DNA of 64,000 nucleotides from Amycolatopsis nalaikhensis (lineage in GTDB: Bacteria; Actinomycetota; Actinomycetes; Mycobacteriales; Pseudonocardiaceae): assembly GCF_030264295.1 (NCBI RefSeq), contig NZ_CP127173.1:4657501-4721500 (forward strand). The letters are read 5' to 3'. This document shows positions 40,187-49,328 of this stretch, piece after piece. The position numbers were made by a program, and so were the translations under genes. A model generated the notes under the pieces. The model ran no database searches. It had not been told where the DNA came from and saw nothing but the letters and a program-made list of their open reading frames with translations. The number at the start of each line of letters is the position of its first letter. Position 1 is the first letter of the stretch.

Positions 40187-42358
40187 ATGGCCGAGAGCAA
40201 GACCATCCGCTGGGAACAGGACTCCGACGGCATCGTCACCCTGACCCTGGACGACCCGAACCAGTCGGCGAACACGATGAACGCCGCCTTCCGCGAGTCG
40301 CTCGGCGTCACGGTCGACCGCCTCGAGGCGGAGAAGGACAACATCACCGGCGTCGTGATCACGTCCGCGAAGAAGACGTTCTTCGCCGGTGGCGACCTGA
40401 ACGACCTCATCCAGGCCAAGCCGGAGAACGCGGTCGAGCTGACCGAGGGCAGCACCCTGATGAAGGGGCAGATGCGCCGCATCGAGCAGCTCGGCAAGCC
40501 GGTCGTCGCGGCGATCAACGGCGCCGCGCTCGGCGGCGGCCTCGAGATCGCGCTGGCGACGCACCACCGCATCGCCGCGGACGTCAAGGGCAGCCAGATC
40601 GGCCTGCCCGAGGTGACGCTGGGCCTGCTGCCCGGTGGCGGTGGTGTTGTGCGCACTGTCCGATTGCTGGGCATCCAGAGCGCCCTGCTGAACGTCCTGC
40701 TGCAGGGCCAGCGCCACCGTCCGCGCAAGGCACTGGAGCTGGGCCTGGTGCACGAGGTCGTCGACACCGTCGAGGAGCTCGTCCCCGCCGCGAAGGCGTG
40801 GATCAAGGCGAACCCCGAGGGCGGCGTGCAGCCGTGGGACGTCAAGGGTTACAAGATCCCGGGCGGTACCCCGTCGAACCCGAGCTTCGCGGCCAACCTG
40901 CCGGCGTTCCCGGCGAACCTGCGCAAGCAGATCAAGGGCGCGAACATGCCGGCGCCGCGGGCGATCCTGGCCGCCGCGATCGAGGGCGCGCAGGTCGACT
41001 TCGACACCGCGCAGCTGATCGAGACGCGCTACTTCATCCACCTCGCCACCGGCCAGGTCTCGAAGAACATGACGAAGGCGTTCTTCTTCGACCTGCAGAC
41101 CATCAACTCGGGCGGCTCGCGGCCGGACGGCTTCGAGAAGTACACCGCCAAGAAGGTCGGCGTGCTCGGCGCGGGCATGATGGGCGCCGCGATCGCGTAC
41201 GTGTCCGCGAAGGCGGGCATCGACGTCGTCCTCAAGGACGTCTCGCAGGAGGCGGCCGAGAAGGGCAAGGGCTACGCCGAGAAGCTCGAGCAGAAGGCCC
41301 TCTCGCGCGGCAAGACCACGCAGGAGAAGTCGGACGCGCTGCTGGCCAAGATCAAGCCGACCGCCGACCCGGCCGACTTCGCGGGCGTCGACTTCGTCAT
41401 CGAGGCCGTGTTCGAGAGCGTCGAGCTGAAGCACAAGGTGTTCGGCGAGATCGAGAGCATCGTCAACGCCGACGCGGTCCTGGGTTCCAACACCTCCACG
41501 CTGCCGATCACCACGCTCGCCGAGGGCGTGCAGCGGCAGGAGGACTTCATCGGGATCCACTTCTTCTCGCCGGTGGACAAGATGCCGCTGGTCGAGATCA
41601 TCTGCGGCGAGAAGACGTCGCCCGCGACGCTGGCCAAGGTCTTCGACTACACGCTGCAGATCAAGAAGACCCCCATCGTCGTCAACGACAGCCGTGGCTT
41701 CTTCACCTCGCGCGTCATCGGCACGTTCATCAACGAGGCCGTCGCCGCGCTGGGCGAGGGCGTCGAGCCGGCGTCGATCGAGCAGGCGGGTTCGCAGGCG
41801 GGCTACCCGGCGCCGCCGCTGCAGCTGATGGACGAGCTGACGCTGACCCTGCCGCGCAAGATCCGCAAGGAGACGAAGGAGGCCATCGAGGCCGCCGGCG
41901 GCACGTGGAAGGCGCACGCGTCCGAGGCCGTCATCGACCGGATGCTCGACCAGTACGACCGCAAGGGCCGCTCGACGGGCGCGGGCTTCTACGAGTACGA
42001 CGCCGAGGGCAAGCGGATAGGGCTGTGGCCGGGCCTGCGTGACGCGTTCAAGTCGGGCTCGACGGAGATCCCGTTCGAGGACCTCAAGGAGCGGATGCTC
42101 TTCGCGGAGTCGCTCGAGACGGTGAAGTGCTTCGACGAAGGCGTGCTGACGTCGGTGGCGGACGCCAACATCGGCTCGATCTTCGGCATCGGCTTCCCGG
42201 CGTGGACCGGCGGCGTCATCCAGTACATCAACCAGTACGAGGGTGGCCTGCAGGGCTTCGTCGACCGGGCGCGTGAGCTCGCGGCCCGGTACGGCGACCA
42301 CTTCGAGCCGCCTGCCTCGCTCGTGGAGAAGGCCGCCAAGGGCGAGATCTACGAATAA
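40187..42358 (+). CDS. fadB: 3-hydroxyacyl-CoA dehydrogenase / enoyl-CoA hydratase fusion
   Basis: A 723-aa fusion from ATG 40187. The hydratase/isomerase part is residues 1-190 (FFAGGDLNDL oxyanion hole, NGAALGGGLEIAL, LPEVTLGLLPGGGG with the catalytic Glu). The NAD-binding domain begins near 318 with VGVLGAGMMGAAIAY. The dehydrogenase His-Glu pair is in GIHFFSPVDKMPLVEI, followed by the two C-terminal HCDH domains. It performs hydration and oxidation of enoyl-CoA and hands 3-ketoacyl-CoA to FadA. Codon choice is extremely GC3-rich, which suggests high expression, except for a rare-codon run at the TGTCCGATTG word (40657-40666). Confidence 0.94.
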   Translation: MAESKTIRWEQDSDGIVTLTLDDPNQSANTMNAAFRESLGVTVDRLEAEKDNITGVVITSAKKTFFAGGDLNDLIQAKPENAVELTEGSTLMKGQMRRIEQLGKPVVAAINGAALGGGLEIALATHHRIAADVKGSQIGLPEVTLGLLPGGGGVVRTVRLLGIQSALLNVLLQGQRHRPRKALELGLVHEVVDTVEELVPAAKAWIKANPEGGVQPWDVKGYKIPGGTPSNPSFAANLPAFPANLRKQIKGANMPAPRAILAAAIEGAQVDFDTAQLIETRYFIHLATGQVSKNMTKAFFFDLQTINSGGSRPDGFEKYTAKKVGVLGAGMMGAAIAYVSAKAGIDVVLKDVSQEAAEKGKGYAEKLEQKALSRGKTTQEKSDALLAKIKPTADPADFAGVDFVIEAVFESVELKHKVFGEIESIVNADAVLGSNTSTLPITTLAEGVQRQEDFIGIHFFSPVDKMPLVEIICGEKTSPATLAKVFDYTLQIKKTPIVVNDSRGFFTSRVIGTFINEAVAALGEGVEPASIEQAGSQAGYPAPPLQLMDELTLTLPRKIRKETKEAIEAAGGTWKAHASEAVIDRMLDQYDRKGRSTGAGFYEYDAEGKRIGLWPGLRDAFKSGSTEIPFEDLKERMLFAESLETVKCFDEGVLTSVADANIGSIFGIGFPAWTGGVIQYINQYEGGLQGFVDRARELAARYGDHFEPPASLVEKAAKGEIYE

Positions 42359-42360
42359 GC

Positions 42361-42416
42361 CGCACTGACGAACGGGCCGTTCCCTCCGGGGAGCGGCCCG
42401 TTCTCGTCACAGTGCG
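42361..42416. terminator. Nested hairpin terminator after fadB
   Basis: Inner arms GAACGGGCCG (42370-42379) and CGGCCCGTTC (42394-42403), and outer arms CGCACTG (42361-42367) and CAGTGCG (42410-42416), fold into one long stem with internal bulges. It lies between convergent genes and overlaps the last codons of the monooxygenase gene on the other strand. Confidence 0.82.
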
Positions 42417-42712
42417 AAGGCGACCTCGGCGTGGCTGACGTGGTTGTCCCAGCGGCTCAGCGCCCGCCGCGCGTCCTCCTCGAGGACGGCGTCTTCGTAA
42501 CTGTCGCCCGCGAAGCCGCGTACGGCGTCGAGGTCGGTGAAGAACGTGATCGAGGTGAACTCGACCTCGTCGCGGTCCGGGCGGCGGAGCAATCGGGCGC
42601 CCTGGAAGCCAGGCACGTCACGCAGGTGCGCCGCGACGTCGGTTTCGTAGTGCCGCTGGTAGTCGTCGGCCGTCGCGGCGGGCGCCCAGCCGCGCCAGGT
42701 GCGTGCGATCAT
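42407..42712 (-). CDS. Antibiotic biosynthesis monooxygenase (ABM) family protein
   Basis: A 101-aa single-domain ferredoxin-like protein from ATG 42712: MIARTWRGWAPAATADDYQRH, GFQGARLLRRPDRDEVEFTS, FFTDLDAVRGFAG. It fits the ABM dimeric alpha/beta barrel. Members include cofactor-free oxygenases and heme-degrading enzymes, and the substrate here is unknown. Its start overlaps (ATGA) the stop of a short upstream frame on the same strand. Confidence 0.75.
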   Translation of the reverse strand: MIARTWRGWAPAATADDYQRHYETDVAAHLRDVPGFQGARLLRRPDRDEVEFTSITFFTDLDAVRGFAGDSYEDAVLEEDARRALSRWDNHVSHAEVAFAL

Positions 42713-42828
42713 CCTCGGTTCCCCAATCCGTCGAGGGGCTCGACGGTACCCGCGGTCTCCAGAGCCGCGTGCACGGTCAGGACCTGCGCTTCGACGATGT
42801 GAAACTCTCCGGCGATGTCCGATTGCAC
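42709..42828 (-). CDS. Possible small ORF upstream of ABM gene
   Basis: A 39-aa frame from GTG 42828 whose TGA overlaps the ABM ATG. It is mostly helical (IAGEFHIVEAQVLTVHAALETAG). The overlap favours translation, but there is no clear ribosome site. The start region is the TGTCCGATTG word in reverse. It could instead be the tail of a decayed longer gene. The rest of the 42829-43001 gap shows nothing else. Confidence 0.3.
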   Translation of the reverse strand: MQSDIAGEFHIVEAQVLTVHAALETAGTVEPLDGLGNRG

Positions 42829-43001
42829 AGCTGCGGCCCGCGCCTCCAGCTGCAGCGGGCACTCTCCGCGACGCGCGGCGGACGCACGTGCCGGGACGGT
42901 TCCGGTGTCAGGCGTTCCACGTTCGCCGCGAGCCGAAGTGTCCGGCAGTTTGTCCGCTTCCGTTCGCCCGGAATCCACCGACCGCGGGTTAATCTCCGCC
43001 C

Positions 43002-45338
43002 ATGCGCCGTCCCGTCACGGTGGCACTGGCCGCCGCCTTGTTCGCCTCCACCTTGACAACGATGTCAGCCGCTGCCGATCTGAGCCCCGCCGACTTCGTC
43101 GATCCGCTGATCGGCTCCGCCGGGGACGGCAACACCTACCCCGGCGCGACCGCGCCCTTCGGGATGCTCGCCTGGAGCCCGACCAGCACCCGCGGCGACC
43201 AGACGTCCACCGGCGCCGCCAACGGCTACCAGTACGACACCACCCGGCTTCGCGGCTTCAGCCTCACCCACGTCAACGGCGCGGGCTGCAACCCCGGCGC
43301 CGCGGGGGACGTGCCGATCCTGCCGTTCGCCGGTGACGTCACCTCCTCGCCGACCGACGACACCACCGACGCCGTCTACGCGAGCAACTTCAGCCACGCC
43401 GACGAAGCCGCGACGCCCGGCCGCTACCGGCTCGGCCTGCAGAACGGCGTCACGACCGACTTCGCCGCCAGTGAACGGACCGCGATCGGCACCCTCGCCT
43501 ACCCCGAAGGCAAGCCCGCGAGCCTCCTCTTCCGGACGTCGAATTCCCTCAACGGCAGCGAGGACGCCGAGACCCACATCGACCCGGCGAACCGCACGGT
43601 CACCGGATCCGTGCTCACCGGCGCGTTCTGCGGCCGCCGCGCGAACGGCGGCGTCAACAACCGCAAGTCTTACTACCGCCTCTACTTCACCGCGCGGTTC
43701 GACCAGCCCGTCACCGGCGCCGGGACGTGGAAGGACGCGACGCTGCAGCCCGGCGGCCTGGACCAGACCGGCGGCGAAGGCTACGCGACCGGCAAGGACC
43801 GCGCGGGCCGCGGCTCCGGCGGATACGTCACCTTCGCGCCCGGCAGCAAGGTCACGATGCGGATCGCGATCTCCTACGTCTCCCTCGAAGGCGCGGAGCG
43901 CAACCTGCGTGCCGAGCAGCCAGCCAAGTCCACGGTGGACAGCGTCGCCGCGAAGACGAAGCAAGTCTGGAACACCGAGCTGAGCCGGGTCCAGGTCAAT
44001 GGCGGCACCGCAGGCCAGCGGATCGTCTTCACCACCGCGCTCTACCACAGCCTCCAGCAGCCCAGCCTGGTCAGCGACGTCGACGGCCAGTACCTCGGGA
44101 TGGACCGGAAAACCCACCGCGTCGAACCCGGGCAGGACGCGCAGTACAGCAACTTCTCCGGCTGGGACCAGTACCGCGCGCAGGTGCAGCTGCTCGCCCT
44201 GCTCGAACCGCGCGTCGCCGGGAACTTCGCCCAGTCGCTCTTCAACTACGCGAAGCAGAACGACGGCGTCTGGGACCGCTGGGTGCACGTCAACGGCGCG
44301 ACGCACGTGATGACCGGCGACCCGTCGGCGGCGACCATCGCGACTTTCTACGCGATGGGCGTCCGCAACTTCGACTACCGCGGCGCGTTCGACTCGCTGT
44401 ACCGGCAGGCGACCGTGCCGCGGCCCGAAGGCCTGCAGGACGGCGGCTGCCCCGGACAGTGCGTCGGCCAGCGCCCGAACCTGGCGCAGTACCTCGTGTC
44501 GCACTACGCGCCCAACGACGTCTGCCACTGCTGGGGCGGCGCCGCCGAGACGCTCGAAGACGCCGTCGCCGATTCCGCAATCGGACATTTCGCAGAGCTG
44601 CTGGACCGCCCGCGCGAAGCCGCGGAATTGCGGACCCGGGGCGCGTATTGGCGGAACGTCTTCAACCCGGAGACCGGCTATACGCAGGCGCGCAACCTCG
44701 ACGGCAGCTGGGTGACGCCGTTCGACCCGGCGAGCGACCGCGGCTTCGCCCAAGGCAGCGCGGCGGCTTACACCTGGATGGTCCCGCAGGATGTCTCCGG
44801 CCTCGCCGACGCGATGGGCGGCAAGGCGACCGCCGTCACCCGCCTCGACGCGTTCTTCCACGACGCGAACGGCAACTGGCAGCTCAAGGGCGGTGGCCCG
44901 CTCAAGTACGACCCGACGAACGAGCCCGACATCCACGCGCCCTGGCTGTACAACGAGCTCGGGCAGCCCTGGAAGACCCAGGAAACCGTGCGGCAGCTGG
45001 TGAACTCCGTCTACACGACCGGGCCGTCGGGCCTGCCCGGCAACGACGACCTCGGCACGATGTCCGCCTGGTACGTCTTCGCCGCGCTCGGGATCTACCC
45101 GCGCACGCCCGGCACGGGAGAGCTGCTGCTCTCCAGCCCGTTGTTCCCGAGCGCGGTGGTCCGCCCGGCGGCGGGCGCGCCGATCCGGATCACGACGTCC
45201 GGCAGCGGGAAGTACGTCGCCGACGTCCGCCGCGATCGGCGTCCGCAAGCCGGCTGGAAGCTCGACGCGTCCTTCCTGCGCACCGGCGGCACGCTGGACT
45301 TCCGGCTTTCGGAGACGCCGACCGCCTGGGGCACCTAG
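43002..45338 (+). CDS. GH92 family glycosyl hydrolase (alpha-mannosidase), secreted
   Basis: A 778-aa protein from ATG 43002. Residues 1-25 are a signal peptide (RRPVTVALAAALFASTLTTM, then SAAA). GH92 hallmarks follow: DFVDPLIGSAGDGNTYPGA at the start of the mature protein, GFSLTHVNGAGC, WDRWVHVNGATHVMTGDPSA, and the catalytic-domain end GTMSAWYVFAALGIYP. GH92 enzymes are calcium-dependent inverting exo-alpha-mannosidases, so it likely trims mannose from fungal or plant glycans outside the cell. It converges with the MMPL gene with a 4-nt overlap. Confidence 0.92.
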   Translation: MRRPVTVALAAALFASTLTTMSAAADLSPADFVDPLIGSAGDGNTYPGATAPFGMLAWSPTSTRGDQTSTGAANGYQYDTTRLRGFSLTHVNGAGCNPGAAGDVPILPFAGDVTSSPTDDTTDAVYASNFSHADEAATPGRYRLGLQNGVTTDFAASERTAIGTLAYPEGKPASLLFRTSNSLNGSEDAETHIDPANRTVTGSVLTGAFCGRRANGGVNNRKSYYRLYFTARFDQPVTGAGTWKDATLQPGGLDQTGGEGYATGKDRAGRGSGGYVTFAPGSKVTMRIAISYVSLEGAERNLRAEQPAKSTVDSVAAKTKQVWNTELSRVQVNGGTAGQRIVFTTALYHSLQQPSLVSDVDGQYLGMDRKTHRVEPGQDAQYSNFSGWDQYRAQVQLLALLEPRVAGNFAQSLFNYAKQNDGVWDRWVHVNGATHVMTGDPSAATIATFYAMGVRNFDYRGAFDSLYRQATVPRPEGLQDGGCPGQCVGQRPNLAQYLVSHYAPNDVCHCWGGAAETLEDAVADSAIGHFAELLDRPREAAELRTRGAYWRNVFNPETGYTQARNLDGSWVTPFDPASDRGFAQGSAAAYTWMVPQDVSGLADAMGGKATAVTRLDAFFHDANGNWQLKGGGPLKYDPTNEPDIHAPWLYNELGQPWKTQETVRQLVNSVYTTGPSGLPGNDDLGTMSAWYVFAALGIYPRTPGTGELLLSSPLFPSAVVRPAAGAPIRITTSGSGKYVADVRRDRRPQAGWKLDASFLRTGGTLDFRLSETPTAWGT

Positions 45339-47386
45339 GGTTCCAGCGCGACGTGCGGGAGCCGCCGGTCCAGCCACCGCGGCAGCCACCACGCCCGCGC
45401 GCCGAGCAGCCGCATGATCGCCGGGACGAGCAGGCAGCGGATCACCAGCGCGTCCAGCAGCACGGCGACCGCCAGCCCGAGGCCGAACTGCGCCAGCATC
45501 CGCGACGGGTCGAGCAGGAACGCGCCGAACACGAGCACCATGATCGCGCCGGCCGCGGTGATCACGCCGCCGGTCGACGCGAGGCCTTCGCGGACGGCGA
45601 GCCGCGCGTCGCCGGTGCGCCGCCACTCCTCGTGCATCCGCGACACCAGGAATACCTCGTAGTCCATCGACAACCCGAACACGATCGCGAAGATCATCAC
45701 CGGCACGAATGCCTCGATCGGGCCGGGCTGCGCGCCGAACCAGCCGTCGCCGAACACGAGCGTCATCACGCCCAACGAAGCGCCGATGCTCAGCAGGTTC
45801 AGCAGCGCCGCCTTGAGCGGGATGAGGATCGACCGGAACACGACCATGAGCAGCAGCGCGGAGAGCCCGACGACGACCAGCACGAACAGTGGCAGCCGGT
45901 CGGCGACGGCCCCGGCGAAGTCCGTCGCGGCCGCCACCGAGCCGCCGACCAGGTAGTGGCCCGGCAGCGTCGGCAGGACGTCGGTGCGCAGGCGCGTCAC
46001 CAGTTCGGCCGTGGCTTCGTCCTGCGGTGACGTCGTCGGGAACGCGAGCACCGTGTTCCCCCTCGGCGGCAGCGCTTGGGCGATTCCCGGCGTCGACGCG
46101 AGCTTCTGCTGCAACGCGACTGCGTCGCCCTCTTCGGCGACGACGGCCAGGGGCCCGCTGAAGCCCGGCCCGAAACCTTCGGCCAGCAGGTCGTACGCCT
46201 GCCGCGTGGTCGATCCGGCCGGGTCGGTGCCCGCGTCGGCGAACCCGAGGCGCATGCCCATGGCCGGGATGGAGAGCCCGACCAGGACGATCAGCCCGAT
46301 GGCCAGCGGCGCCACGGGCCGCCGCTGGACGCCGTCGGCGAGCCTGCGCCAGGCCCGACCGTGGTCGCGTTTCGCGGCGTGACGCCGGATGCCGCGCTCG
46401 AGCCGCTTGCCGAACAGCGAGAGCAGCGCGGGCAGGAGCGTCACGGACGCGAGCATCGTCATCAGGACAGTCAGCGCGACAGCCACGGCGACCCCGCGCA
46501 ACCCGCCGAGGCCGAGCGCGAGCAGCCCGAGCAACGCGATGATCACCGTCGTCCCGGCGAACAGCACCGAGCGCCCGGCGGTGTCGAGCGCGCGCCGGGA
46601 CGCCGTGTCGCGGTCGTGCCCGGCGAGGATCTCGGCGCGGTAGCGGGAGAAGATCAGCAACGCGTAGTCGACGCCGACCCCGAACCCGACCAGCATCATC
46701 AGCGGCGAGGTGTAGCTCGCGATGTCGACGAAGTGCGAGACGACGGTGATCACGCCCAGCGTGCTGCCGACCGCGAACACCGCGGTGATGACCGGCAGCC
46801 CGGCCGCGAGCAGCGAGCGGAACAGGAACACGAGGATGACGAGCGCGGCGAGCAGCCCGGCACCCTCCGCGGGACCGCCGCTTTCGGAGATGCGCTCGAC
46901 CGGGTCGCCCGCGAGCGCGACGGTCACCGGCCCGGCGTCCTTCGCGGCGTCTGCGAACTTCACGATGTCGTCGTAGAGCAGGTCGGTCGAGGCGGCGTCG
47001 AAGGTGACGGTCGCGTAGCCGATCCGGCCGTCCCGCGACAGCGTGTCGAACGGGTCGGTCACCGAGCGCACGTGCGGCTGCAATCGGACATTTCCCAGAG
47101 TGTTTTCGACCGCGGCGCGCTGCGTCGCGAGCCCGGCGTCCTCCTTGAAGACGATCTGCGCGCTCGTGCCCGATTGCGCAGTTCTCTCCAGGAGGTCGAC
47201 GACCTGCTGCGACTCCGTGCCGGGAAGCGAGTTGTCGTCGTGGAACGCGTCGCCGGTGAGGCTTGAGGTGAGCGTGACGCCGAGGAGCACGAGCGCCCAG
47301 AGTGCGACGGCGAGCCACCGGTGGCGCTGCGCCCAGCCCGCCAGCCGGGCCAAGCTGCCCCCGGGGGAGCGAGTGATGGTGTCCAT
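45335..47386 (-). CDS. MMPL family RND-type transporter
   Basis: A 683-aa protein; I use ATG 47386, though the frame is open to 47431. Twelve membrane segments are arranged as 1+5, loop, 1+5, with two large extracytoplasmic loops (about 35-165 and 370-480). Family motifs are visible in GFGVGVDYALLIFSRYRAE and FAIVFGLSMDYEVFLVSRMH, which carry the proton-relay Asp-Tyr pairs. MMPL proteins export lipids or drugs. A two-component system is encoded just upstream on the same strand, with a 22-bp palindrome between, so expression is probably controlled by that response regulator. Confidence 0.9.
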   Translation of the reverse strand: MDTITRSPGGSLARLAGWAQRHRWLAVALWALVLLGVTLTSSLTGDAFHDDNSLPGTESQQVVDLLERTAQSGTSAQIVFKEDAGLATQRAAVENTLGNVRLQPHVRSVTDPFDTLSRDGRIGYATVTFDAASTDLLYDDIVKFADAAKDAGPVTVALAGDPVERISESGGPAEGAGLLAALVILVFLFRSLLAAGLPVITAVFAVGSTLGVITVVSHFVDIASYTSPLMMLVGFGVGVDYALLIFSRYRAEILAGHDRDTASRRALDTAGRSVLFAGTTVIIALLGLLALGLGGLRGVAVAVALTVLMTMLASVTLLPALLSLFGKRLERGIRRHAAKRDHGRAWRRLADGVQRRPVAPLAIGLIVLVGLSIPAMGMRLGFADAGTDPAGSTTRQAYDLLAEGFGPGFSGPLAVVAEEGDAVALQQKLASTPGIAQALPPRGNTVLAFPTTSPQDEATAELVTRLRTDVLPTLPGHYLVGGSVAAATDFAGAVADRLPLFVLVVVGLSALLLMVVFRSILIPLKAALLNLLSIGASLGVMTLVFGDGWFGAQPGPIEAFVPVMIFAIVFGLSMDYEVFLVSRMHEEWRRTGDARLAVREGLASTGGVITAAGAIMVLVFGAFLLDPSRMLAQFGLGLAVAVLLDALVIRCLLVPAIMRLLGARAWWLPRWLDRRLPHVALEP

Positions 47387-47477
47387 GGTGGACAAGGATT
47401 CGCGAGCGTGGCCCTGCACCGCGTCGCGCACGGGAGGACACTTCGCCTGCTCCCGCCGGTGTCCCTTAAGGCCGTTC

Positions 47478-47499
47478 CCGTACTCCCGCGGGAGTACGG
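47478..47499. promoter_or_regulatory. Perfect 22-bp palindrome upstream of MMPL gene
   Basis: The left half CCGTACTCCCG is followed by its exact reverse complement, with no spacer. It lies immediately after the response-regulator stop (47500) and about 90 bp before the MMPL start, so it is best placed as the operator of the MMPL gene. It has no loop and no T-run, which argues against a simple terminator. Confidence 0.7.
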
Positions 47500-48165
47500 C
47501 TAGGGGGTCAGCCAGCGCGGCGTCACGGCGCCGGACTCGTACGCGAGCACGACGAGCTGCGCGCGATCGCGCGTGCCGGTCTTCGTCATGATGCGGCTGA
47601 CGTGCGTCTTCGCCGTGGCCGGGCTGAGCGTGAGTTCGCGCGCGATCTCGTCGTTCGACAGTCCGGCGGCGACCAGAGTGAGCACCTCGCGCTCGCGGTC
47701 GGTGAGCCGGTCCAGCGCCGGCGGCGGTGCCGGGCGGGTGACCCGCGCGGCGAACTCCGAGATCAGCCGCCGGGTGATCGACGGCGCGAGCAACGCGTCG
47801 CCGCGGGAGACGACGCGCACGGCGTGGATCAGCTCTTCGGGCTCGGTGTCCTTGACCAGGAACCCGCTCGCGCCCGCGCGCAGGGCGCCGTAGACGTCCT
47901 CGTCGAGGTCGAACGTCGTGAGGATGACGACCTTGGTGCTCACCCCCGGATCCTCGAGCAGGTGCCGGGTGGCGGCGAGGCCGTCGAGCACGGGCATCCG
48001 GATGTCCATCAGCACGACGTCCGGGCGGTGCTCGTGCGCGGCTTGCAGCGCCTCGCGCCCGTCGGCGGCTTCGGCGACGACGGTGATGTCGTCCTCGCCG
48101 TCCAAAATGGACCGGAAGCCGGCGCGGACCAGCCGCTGGTCGTCGACGAGCAGGACCCGGATCAT
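47500..48165 (-). CDS. NarL/LuxR-family response regulator
   Basis: A 221-aa protein from ATG 48165. The receiver domain has VDDQRLVRAG, phosphoacceptor Asp in VVLMDIRMPVLDG (about residue 53), Thr in VVILTTFD and Lys in FLVKDTEPEEL. The LuxR HTH is at 150-215 (LTDREREVLTLVAAGLSNDE, TAKTHVSRIM). It forms an operon with the histidine kinase, 7 nt away, and is followed by the palindrome and the MMPL gene. Confidence 0.93.
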   Translation of the reverse strand: MIRVLLVDDQRLVRAGFRSILDGEDDITVVAEAADGREALQAAHEHRPDVVLMDIRMPVLDGLAATRHLLEDPGVSTKVVILTTFDLDEDVYGALRAGASGFLVKDTEPEELIHAVRVVSRGDALLAPSITRRLISEFAARVTRPAPPPALDRLTDREREVLTLVAAGLSNDEIARELTLSPATAKTHVSRIMTKTGTRDRAQLVVLAYESGAVTPRWLTP

Positions 48166-48172
48166 CGGCCCA

Positions 48173-49240
48173 TCATCGCACCGGCAGCCGGGCGCGCACC
48201 CGGAAACCGCCGTTCTCCAGCGGCGCCGCGGTCACCTCGCCGCCGAGTGCCCGCGCGCGTTCGGCCATGCCGCGGATTCCGTTGCCCGGCGGGGCGGCAC
48301 CGCCGCGGCCGTCGTCGTCGACCTGCACGGACAGCTCGTCGGCGCCGTACCCGAGCCGGACGACGACGCTCTTCGCGGCGGCGTGCTTCGCGACGTTCGT
48401 CAGCGCCTCCTGCACGACGCGGAAGGCGGCGTGCTCGACGTCCGGCGGCAGGTCACGCGCGACGCCGTCGATCTCCGTGCGCACGGTCAGCCCGGACGCG
48501 CCGACCGACTCGGCCAGCTCCGCGACGCGGTCCAGCCCGGGGCGGTCGCCCTGGCGGAGCATGCCGAGCGTCGCGCGCAGTTCCCGGAGCGCGGTCTTGC
48601 TGGCGTCCTTGATGGCGCTGAGGGCTTCTTCGGACTGCGCGGGATCCCGCCGGTGCAGCGCGGCGCCCGCCTGGACGTTGATCAGCGCGAGGTGGTGGCC
48701 GAGGACGTCGTGCAGCTCGCGGGCGATGCGGAGACGTTCGTCGGTGGCCCGGGCGCGTGCTTCGGCTTCCTTGGTGCGTTCGGCTTCGGCGCGGTAGTGC
48801 GCGACGGCGCCGCCCGCGACCAGGGCGACGAACCAGCCCGTCATCAGGAAGAAGGCGAAGTTGTCGACGTGCCGTCCCGTCCGGGAGCTGACCTCGCCGA
48901 CGACGACCCCGGCCATGGCCGCGACGACGAGCAGCGCGGCACCCCGGATCCGCCCGGCCGCGGCCGCCGCGTAGAGCGTGTAGGCGAAGGCGAGCAGGAC
49001 GAGACCGTCCGGGTCGGTGAGCGGGTAGTAGAGGGCGCAGCAGGCGAGCGCGAACCCGGCGACGCTCAGAGGGTACCGGTGCCGGAAGAACAGCGCGGCG
49101 CAGCAGAGAACGGTGAGCACCCAGCCGAGGACGGCGTGGTGCGGGGGATCGGCCCGGTCGCTCAGGACGGCGAACAGCGTGCCCACGAGCACCGTGACGG
49201 TGACCGCGAGCTCCGCCGCGTAACGCCGCAACCAGGACAC
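48173..49240 (-). CDS. Sensor histidine kinase (NarL-type HisKA_3)
   Basis: A 355-aa protein from ATG 49240. Four to five membrane helices fill residues 10-145, with almost no extracellular domain, so it probably senses the membrane itself (inference). The phosphoacceptor is in RIARELHDVLGHHLALI (about residue 178). The HATPase domain shows VVQEALTNVAKHA, QVDDDGRGG and GNGIRGMAERARALGG. It works with the response regulator downstream. The divergent gene on the other side is the lipoprotein gene at 49329. Confidence 0.92.
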   Translation of the reverse strand: MSWLRRYAAELAVTVTVLVGTLFAVLSDRADPPHHAVLGWVLTVLCCAALFFRHRYPLSVAGFALACCALYYPLTDPDGLVLLAFAYTLYAAAAAGRIRGAALLVVAAMAGVVVGEVSSRTGRHVDNFAFFLMTGWFVALVAGGAVAHYRAEAERTKEAEARARATDERLRIARELHDVLGHHLALINVQAGAALHRRDPAQSEEALSAIKDASKTALRELRATLGMLRQGDRPGLDRVAELAESVGASGLTVRTEIDGVARDLPPDVEHAAFRVVQEALTNVAKHAAAKSVVVRLGYGADELSVQVDDDGRGGAAPPGNGIRGMAERARALGGEVTAAPLENGGFRVRARLPVR

Positions 49241-49328
49241 ATCGCGAGTCTAGGACGCCGCGAGCCGTAACAACCGCACTCGGGCGAGCGACTACGGCGG
49301 CATTGGTTCGTAACGCTAAGGAGTTCTC

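Noticed and set aside
42829..43001. A separate gene between ABM and GH92
   Set aside because: Frames here lack a ribosome site and coherent composition; only the 39-aa frame overlapping ABM was kept, at low confidence.
43065..47441. A minus-strand open frame of more than 1400 codons across GH92 and MMPL genes
   Set aside because: Composition is arginine/alanine-dominated and it runs antisense to GH92 and out of frame with the real MMPL gene, so it is a shadow frame.
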